Below are positions 56,688-64,000 of a stretch of 64,000 nucleotides of DNA, piece after piece. The DNA comes from Iris pallida (lineage: Eukaryota > Streptophyta > Magnoliopsida > Asparagales > Iridaceae): contig JANAVB010023996.1 of NCBI GenBank assembly GCA_029216955.1, positions 16,787,561 to 16,851,560 on the forward strand, read 5' to 3'. The notes below the pieces were generated by a model. The model saw nothing but the letters and a program-made list of their open reading frames with translations. It had not been told where the DNA came from and made no database searches. Made by a program: the position numbers and the translations under genes. Within the stretch, counting starts at the first letter, position 1. The number at the start of each line of letters is the position of its first letter.

Positions 56688-59600
56688 TGTGAGCCCTTGA
56701 CCCAAAATTTCTATTTTCTTATTTATTATTTTGCTAAATTATTAACTAAGGCATAAATAATTGAATAATCAAATACATATATACAATGTATATGCATAGC
56801 ATTACTTTTGAAAAACAATGAAGAGAGGGTTGTTCTGTAAATACTCGGATTGGGAGGGCTAAGTTGCAAACTTCCCAAATTTAAATTAAGCGACCAGAGT
56901 CGAATTCAAATCCCTGGATCAAAAGATTTCGAATCCAGCTCTGGATAGGAGAGGAGATATTCAATCCTATCCTCCCATCCATCCAAACCCTAGTATAAAT
57001 AGGGGAGAGCACCACGACCCTGCTTTTCCCGAACCTTAATCTCCCTGCCGTTAGTTCGTTACGCTGCATCGAAAGACTTTTCGAAGTTTTGAAGCAACCA
57101 GCCTTCGACGGGTAATGTCCTGACCACCATAGCTTCGATTCATTAAATTAATCCATTGATAGGTTTATAATTGCTATTTTTAAATCAATATAAGGAGAGA
57201 AACCTAAGTGTTCGATCTAATGCCCAAACCAGGGACTCATGGGGCATACTTGTGAATCGAGCATGAGATGATCAATGACACATTGTGCCCTGCAATCTGA
57301 TGATTAGGTATAAGCACGTAGGAGTCCATGTTGTTCAGTTCTTGAGGTTAAAGCCATTGTGCCTATAACCAGATTAGAAATTCGATACTTAGGGTATTGG
57401 GCTGCACAGTCACCATACTCAAACCCAGTAGTGTCCTGTTCTGGATACCAATTGATTGACATGCCAGTGCATCATATGACCTACCTTAAATATATTGACA
57501 GGAAACTGTCATGAAGTCTTCCTAACATCCATTAGCTACTAGGGTGTGTACTGTTTTAATGACTTGAATATTAAGTTAGAATCAATACCATTGCCAGGTT
57601 CACTTGGCAGACTCAGTGAGTAACATGAATCAGCCCTCTATCCTATCCTATTCAGTCCACTTGGGCATAGCTAATGTGAGTTTAGTCCAATTTACCTCTT
57701 GTAGTATGGTCCAGTGCAACCTACCATTACATATTATAGATGTCCAGTCCCTTTGTGTTCAGATGGGAAACATGGTGTGCTGGTTTGAATAGGATACATA
57801 TTGCATACATACATTTATCATCAGCATACATGTCCTACTTTAGGATTGTTCTGCAACCTCAATGGGCATGTCCTGCATTTAATTGACCATGACCTGCCAC
57901 TGGAACCTACTGCCAACATTAAAACCTTCACTGCCTACTCTATAATGTATTGCTACAACTCATCTGACCTACATAGCATTGCACTACTGCACATTATCAA
58001 TTGCACCACTACATCATGACAGACATGTCTTGCATACACATTACATGTCCTGCCATCACTTGCTTAACAATTACAACATCATACCCTTAATTCATTCCTT
58101 GATTGCACCCATAGCCTGCCCCTGACATTAAGGGCTGTCTACATATATCTTGATCCACCCCATTGATCAACTTCATGTCCAAGAACAACCCATACTACTT
58201 TCAGTACAGTCATGAGCTTGTTGTTCAGTTTTGAACCCTTGTTCAAACATTCACTGGTCAACATCAGGTGACAGGGCACCTACCTATGCATTTATACATC
58301 CAGTGCATTTATGGCTATTCATTGTTCAGTACATATATCCCACTTGTTCAGTTGCATGACAAATTGATATCTACCCATGCCATATGAATATCTACATATA
58401 GGTTGGTTTATGTGTCTTAGAGTTAGTATCATAAGGTTGGGGTCTTTGTTAGTTCAGCCCAGGTCCTCATCTACCCCCTGATGTTTGAATCAATCCCAAT
58501 TGCAGGTAAGAGTCTAGTTTAAATAGCCGGGCCACTAGCTTAAGACCTTAACTTTCAGTAAAATCTATGTGTTCAGACACTCTTGGTATCCCTGCTATGG
58601 CTAGAATTTGTGAAATTGGTGTTGAACCATAGAGTTTCCAGTTCACTGTATTCCTTTGGCTCTGCTTTAAAGAAACGTTCAGATATTGAACAATAGTTCA
58701 TTAGAACAATACTGGACTGGTATATGCAGACCCTGAGACCCATGTATTTAATCCTTGCACCAAATTGACACAATCCACAGCAGGTGAGAACTGCCCAGGT
58801 CTGAGGGTGAGTCCCAGAAATGAACATCGAGTTCAGGATTAACTCTCACATCTTGTTTTGCTTAACCATACAGGTTCAGACATTATCTTCACAGACCGGT
58901 GTGGGCTTTGCAATACAATAGCCACATGCATTCAGCTTTGGCAAGTTGAAACAGGACAATGCCTAGACTACTATACCTTACTTTGATTAGCAGCAAGGGA
59001 TTTATGCCATGTATAAGGGGGTGTCCCTCGGGTATATGTAAGATTCATAACTTGTACTACACAATGCCCTGCAGGTTTCCTACATTACCTTCATCCTTTA
59101 TCTACTGTGGTTTGAACAACCTACACTAGGACACATCTAAAATCCCAATTTAACCATTGCAGTTACCTGTCCATCATTCCCTGATTGTACACTGCATACA
59201 CCATCCTGCTGCCATGGGAATCAGTACCATTTCACCCTTGAATGTCATTTATAGCAGACTTCTACCCATGTCCTGTCCCATTAGCCAAATGTGATCAGTC
59301 ATATGTATATATGAGGTTCAGTCATTCATATGGTACAGGGCATGACCAAGTACAGGATGATGCAGTCCTCACATCCTCTTGATTAGTTATTAATATAGGA
59401 ATGCTCAACCCTGGGAAATACTGTTTCAGTAACAGTTGGGTATACTTGTATAATGATATGTTGGGTTTACTTGAGGTACAATATAGATAGAAAAGCATTG
59501 AAGATAGGAACCTCATTCCTGTGAAACACTTGAACATTAGTTAGTTAAACACATTTATGTTAGCATTCAGTAGCAGCAATTGAGGGGAGTATACAGAGCC

Positions 59601-60865
59601 AGGGAAACATAGAATACTAATAAGACCATGACTAGCCAAATACACCAATTCTCCATAAGGGGTCAAACTAGATAATTAGAAAATGAATATAGACAAGTAT
59701 TACCTTTGAGTACATGTTGACAGCAGGTGTATGCTAAAAATAGGTTACTTGGACTCCAACTCGGCACTTGATCAGTACTAGCAGCTCGGGACGACAGGCA
59801 AGTGTATGTATCGATTGTTACCGTTTCTGATAGTTTCCTCTACTTGTTATTCATATGTCTTGCTGGTTGTTGACACGATCATTACACGAGGATTAGTACC
59901 ATGGATTGTATTTTACATTTTGATTACCTCCTATGTCACCCCATTTATGATTGATTCCATGAGTACTAGCTGGACGGGAAAATATCTTAGTAGACGTGTG
60001 AACTACCCAATCTATCCCCAAAATGTCTATTCTTGCCTGATAGCAGCTGCACACGACACGTACAGTGAGCCGGATTTACCCCTTAGCCGTTCACATGTCA
60101 AAAGCGATATTTCAATGCACGTAGATAGTTGATATTCCTATTATTCCACCATGTTCTTCACCACTTGCCATGCTACCATGATTTTACATGTTGCCTTGTA
60201 GTAGCTATATTTTTATTGATAGAGTCTCATGTCTTTCCTTTTGTATTATGATGCTAGTTACTTCCTAGTTTCATTCTCATATGTTATTTACATGTTTATG
60301 ATTCTGTTGAGACTCGGTTAGTGGTCATATGTGTACTTGTTCCAATCCTGACTGGATAACCAACATTTTAGGTGATGAGTTAGAGGAGTTCTGTACTACT
60401 TATTATGAGCAAACTGAAGACCCTGATTTGAGCATGCAGGAGGACTTGGATGTGGGGCTACCCTCCGTAGGAGACTATTAGCTAGACAGCATTTTATAGA
60501 GCATGAGTCGCTCACAGAAACTCTTTTTATTGTATTTTATTTTACTTGTGGATTATGAGTGTTGAGTAGTGGACATCCCTTAATACATTTTGGTTATATT
60601 GAGACTATTTCTTCTACCATACTTTGGTCTCTACATTTGTGGTCTCTTTTTAGTTATTAGCTTATTTCTCTCATCGTGGACATTATGTATATAAATTCTT
60701 GTTGTAGGTTGATATACAAATTTGGTCTTTTGTGGAAATCTATAAACTGCGTGGTTGTATTTGATAAATTGTGGAGATGACTAGACAGCGTTCTATCGTC
60801 GATATTGCGGTGTAGGCTGGATGTACCCACGGCTCATGCCCAAATACTGGGTGCGGGTCGTGACA
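56688..60865 (+). mobile_element. Solo LTR F (4178 bp)
   Basis: It starts TGTGAGCCC, ends GGGTCGTGACA and is flanked by ATATT on both sides (56683-56687 and 60866-60870). It contains one LTR-like promoter (TATAAATAG at 56994-57002) and no gag-pol sequence. No second copy of its start is present, so it is best read as a solo LTR left by recombination, probably of a Tekay-like element given its length and terminus. ORFs inside it (for example 59806-60132) show no domain. A non-autonomous element with very short internal sequence is a less likely alternative. Confidence 0.75.
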
Positions 60866-61088
60866 ATATTACCTCTGAGTAGCCACCCCCATTACGATAA
60901 CCCCAAAGTTGTCATAACTCCCTAGAATACAGCCACGTCCATATTACCTCTGAACTGTTATTCTAGTAAAAGGATGCTTGCCATGTCCATATTACCTCTG
61001 AGTAAAGCACCCTTTGCATGATAATCCTCCACAGTTGTCATTTATAGAATACTTTACGTCCATATAACCTCTGGATTGCTCCTCTACA
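60866..61088 (+). repeat. 3' motif array of element E, second part
   Basis: It continues the array after F: copies near 60866 (the severed half), 60922, 60973 and 61048 (CCATATAACCTCTGGA). It ends where LTR G begins. Confidence 0.85.
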
Positions 61089-61711
61089 TATCACGACCCG
61101 CACCCACTTTTCGGACGCGAGCACGTGAGCAAGCCAGCTACGTATCGAGCGGACTCCAGCCCGACTCGAATACGTAAACGCTGTCACGGCTATGGTAAAC
61201 TGCCAAATCATGGCAAAGGTAAATCTATATCTTAAATCCACAATAAATGTATGAATCATAAATGAACACTATGGATCGTGGTCTGCAGCCCACTAGCATA
61301 TATGTCCGATAAGACTCTAAAGAAAATAACAAGAGTCTAAAACTGAATCAAGAAACAGAATATCTCATGATAAGGTATAAAAGCACGAGCGGATAATAAA
61401 CACAATAACGATACCAAAATCCCGCAAGCGTATCATTACATTTGTCATCCAGAACCACTAGCTAACTCCATGCAATCGCTAAACCTGAAGAGATCATCAG
61501 GTCCTCAGGAGAGATAGCAAGATACATAAAAACATGCTTATCTAGCAGTTTATCATGCAATAAGGAAAATACTGGAAATAAACGGGAAAAGGCCAATCAA
61601 TACGAAAATACGACTATACACGACTGGAAGAACTACTATGCATAAACGAACTACTGGAGGAGAACAAGATAACACGATGATACGATGTCAACGGATAATC
61701 AATCGAATACT

Positions 61712-62160
61712 CAAACCCTCGCCCCTAGTGTGGACTTGCAGGTTTTAACAACTACTAGCCCTCGCCCGTGGTATGGACTCGCAGGCTAGCATCACCCTCG
61801 TCCCTAGTGTGGACTCGCAGGTGTGGACAGATAACTACTAACCCTCGTTCCTAGTATGGACTCACAGGCTAGCATCACCCTCGTCCCTAGTGTGGACTCG
61901 CAGGTGTGGACAGATAACTACTAACCCTCGCCCCTAATATGGACTCACAGACTAGCATCACCCTCGTCTCTAGTGTGGACTCACAGGTGTAGACAGATAA
62001 CTACTAACCCTCGTCCCTAATATGGACTCGCAGGCTAGCATCACCCTCGTCCCTAGTGTAGACTCGCAGGTGTGGACAGATAACTACTAACCCTCGTCCC
62101 TAGTGTTGACTCGCAGGCTAGCATCACCCTCGTCCCTAGTGTGGACTCGCAGGTTAGCTT
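61712..62160. repeat. 83-bp tandem repeat in LTR G
   Basis: About 5.5 units, each pairing CCCTCGTCCCTAGTGTGGAC, TCGCAGGTGTGGACAGATAA and CTCGCAGGCTAGCATCA. The GTGTGGACAG landmark recurs at 61821, 61904, 61987 and 62070, giving a constant 83-bp period built from two related half-units. Confidence 0.93.
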
Positions 62161-63814
62161 CAAGAATTTCAAGGTACAGCAGTTCTGTTATGACTTATTC
62201 ATCCTATGACATGATGTGACTCAGTACAAGTACAGGTGATGACACGACACGACTCAGTCATGATACACAGGAGAACATATCCAATATGAACTATGAAGCT
62301 AACAAGGAACAAGGTTATATATATACTATCATGCATGATATACAAATCACATATAAATAATCAACCAATAAAACTATGTAATAATAGAAATATGCATGTA
62401 AATAAATTGTAGAGGGATGCAAGGTATACTTGCCTGGAGGTTGCACGCAGATCCCACAAGATATAGTCAACTGGTGAGCCATAAAGTCCAAATTATCACA
62501 ACTGTCTCCGAACGCTGAAACAGACATTGCCAACATTCTCAGAATAGTCAAATTAGCTAAGATTGTCTGTCCTTAAGTATAATTCTGGACACAGGGAGCA
62601 AAACGGTAATTTTGGACCAAAATGGTGTCCGTCGTTGGACCCGCTTTGCACCGAAAAGCGTACCAGAGTCAACGGTCTCTAAAGTCGTCAAACTATATGT
62701 CTACGGATTTGTTTTGATGATACGAACCCAACTGTGTGTCCAATTGTGGATTCCGGTGGGCCATGCACAAAATTGCCCGTTGAATCGGATCGTGGCGTCC
62801 GCGAAACGGCGATCCGATCAACTGTCTCAAAATAGGACAAAACTTGGCATACAGGATCAGAAAAACGATACGGTGAATTTCGACGGATATGGATCAAATT
62901 CGTCGCGCACATACAACCAATTTAAATTTCGTCAAAGCCCACACGACCACGAAGCCGTTACGCACCTTTCGATGCTTTCGATTCGTGACCACGTCGCCTG
63001 GATTGGCGGGACGTACGTCGTATCGAAGAATTTTATTGTTTTCGAAAATAGTTTTTTATGGATTTTCCTGATTTTTGGAAACAGATTTCTCTTTGAAAAC
63101 TTAATGAAAGTAAAAACTACAAAAAGTGTTTCGAAGCTGTATATGTTGACTAAAAACATATTTAAATATATTTTGCGAATTTCTAATCGGTTGCAAATAA
63201 ACAGCCTTCCAAACAGTGTGTTTGGATCGGATTTGTTCTGTCTAAGAACAGACTTTTTGGTCAACTTTATGCCGATTTTTAGGTCGATTCCTACTCGTTT
63301 CCATTCAAACTTATCTAATGGGTTTGAAGGTGTATATATGGGGTTCATACCTGAAGAAGTGGCTCAGGAAATCGTCGACTGTGCGCGAAGATATCTCGTG
63401 ACGAAGTTGTGTTGCTGCTGCCGCCCATATCATTACTACTGTTGTTGTTTGCCGCCTGATGCGCCCTGCTGCCGTCGGCCGCGTGGTCGACTGGTCGCCG
63501 CCCTGGCGGTGGAATGCGTGGCGCTAAGGGTAGGGGGGAAGTTCTAGTTCTACGGCTATGGTTTTTCTCGATATGGGTATATATTTATATAAAAGTTCCT
63601 CTCAGGTTTGCATTCGTGGGAGGATGCTCGGGTCTAGGTGATGGGTTAGCTGCTATTAATATTGTTTCTGTGGGGGATTAGTTTGCGGGTTGGGCCTAGC
63701 TGGCTAGGCCGGGTGCAGGTAGGGGTGTTGCTACTAGCTTAGTTATAGTTGTTTTATTAATATATGTTTTCCTTTCTTTTTATTTACTCTATTATTTACT
63801 AAAGCCTAGTTATA

Positions 63815-64000
63815 TACATATAACATATATATATGTTCACATATTTATACATATACATACATATGTACTTTTATATATACACACATATACTATATTATAA
63901 TATATATTTATATATAATACACATATACAATATATATTTGTATTATATATATATTATATATATATATATATAATATATATATATAATATTATATATATAT
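63815..64000. repeat. TA-rich microsatellite
   Basis: Runs of TATATA, TACACATA and (TA)n extend to the window end. No coding potential. Confidence 0.9.

Larger units (their letters stand above)
49420..61088 (+). mobile_element. Element E: Tat-lineage element close to C, lacking RT to integrase
   Basis: It has a 2056-bp 5' LTR starting TGTAGAAGCATG like C, a PBS, an N-terminal ORF, gag, protease and a G-patch-like segment. It then jumps at about 56410 from the acidic pre-RT segment to the 3' motif array, with no trace of RT, RNase H or integrase. F and G are inserted in the array. Its 3' LTR is not in the window. Multiple stops and frameshifts are present. It could only move with enzymes supplied by a relative such as C. 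Confidence 0.85.
61089..64000 (-). mobile_element. LTR G, Tekay-like, minus strand, truncated by the window end
   Basis: Its left end reads TATCACGACCCGCACCC, the reverse complement of an LTR end GGGTGCGGGTCGTGATA, almost the same terminus as F. Just inside, the minus strand has GATACGTAGCTGGCT, also found near the end of the B LTR. A long tandem array (61712-62160) sits about where arrays occur in the B LTR. No gag-pol is reached. The 311-codon plus-strand frame at 62612-63547 is not supported as a gene. Confidence 0.6.

Noticed and set aside
56688..60865. F as a full non-autonomous element with two LTRs
   Set aside because: I found no second copy of its TGTGAGCCC start or of its TATA region inside the interval, and no PBS or PPT, so a solo LTR fits better.
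61712..62160. Possible CRISPR-like array
   Set aside because: The 83-bp units are contiguous without unique spacers, in plant LTR sequence. This is an ordinary tandem repeat.
62612..63547. 311-codon plus-strand ORF near the right end
   Set aside because: It lies inside LTR G on the opposite strand, has no domain, and its codon content looks like translated noncoding DNA (KTTKSVSKLYMLTKN, CCCCRPYHYYCCCLPP).

Overview
This window is nuclear DNA of a flowering plant, from a repeat-dense part of a large genome. The evidence is wall-to-wall Ty3/gypsy LTR retrotransposons of two plant-specific kinds: Tat-lineage elements, which carry a second RNase H and extra ORFs, and Tekay/Del-like chromoviruses, which have long LTRs and a C-terminal chromodomain. 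I see no rRNA, tRNA or bacterial-type gene and no complete host gene. Only one short exon-like block (41804-42090) looks host-derived.

Layout. (1) 1-151 is the end of a probable hAT-like element, and 152-852 is AT-rich flank. (2) Element A (853-41798, + strand, Tat) has 930/916-bp LTRs and a TACCT target-site duplication. Its decayed gag-pol is split inside the RNase H by element B. (3) Element B (8292-36084, + strand, Tekay-like) has a GATGA duplication and a 2.2-kb LTR. Its 3' LTR is split by element C. (4) Element C (17055-35409, - strand, Tat) has a GTACT duplication, nearly identical 2.17-kb LTRs and an uninterrupted gag-pol frame of more than 2500 codons. Between its pol and 3' LTR it carries a large host-like gene in antisense, with introns and its own TATA box. 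(5) The exon-like block lies just right of A. (6) Element D (42521-49419, + strand, Tat, 5'-truncated, close to A) has a CACTA-like insertion inside its integrase. (7) Element E (49420 to at least 61088, + strand, Tat, close to C) sits in the 3' region of D and lacks RT, RNase H and integrase. (8) Solo LTR F (56688-60865, ATATT duplication) and LTR G (61089 to the window end, - strand) both sit in the 3' motif array of E.

How the parts relate. By-eye LTR divergence falls in the order nesting predicts: roughly 6% for A (first 340 bp), 3-4% for B (first 480 bp) and 1.2% for C (full LTR). In all three Tat elements with a visible 5' end, the primer binding site lies three bases after the LTR and is itself translated as the start of an N-terminal ORF. 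In C and E the gag-pol frame has no early ATG and follows that ORF in the same frame after stop codon(s), which suggests readthrough or splicing.

The most unusual content is on the opposite strand of the Tat 3' regions. C carries a three-exon gene resembling plant-mobile-domain (aminotransferase-like) proteins. A carries a small two-exon gene with the same donor context, the same intron phase and nearly the same intron length. In both genes intron 1 is filled with tandem repeats containing a GCGC core that is also frequent in the LTRs. Introns can survive retrotransposition only if they are antisense to the genomic RNA, so this arrangement is self-consistent.
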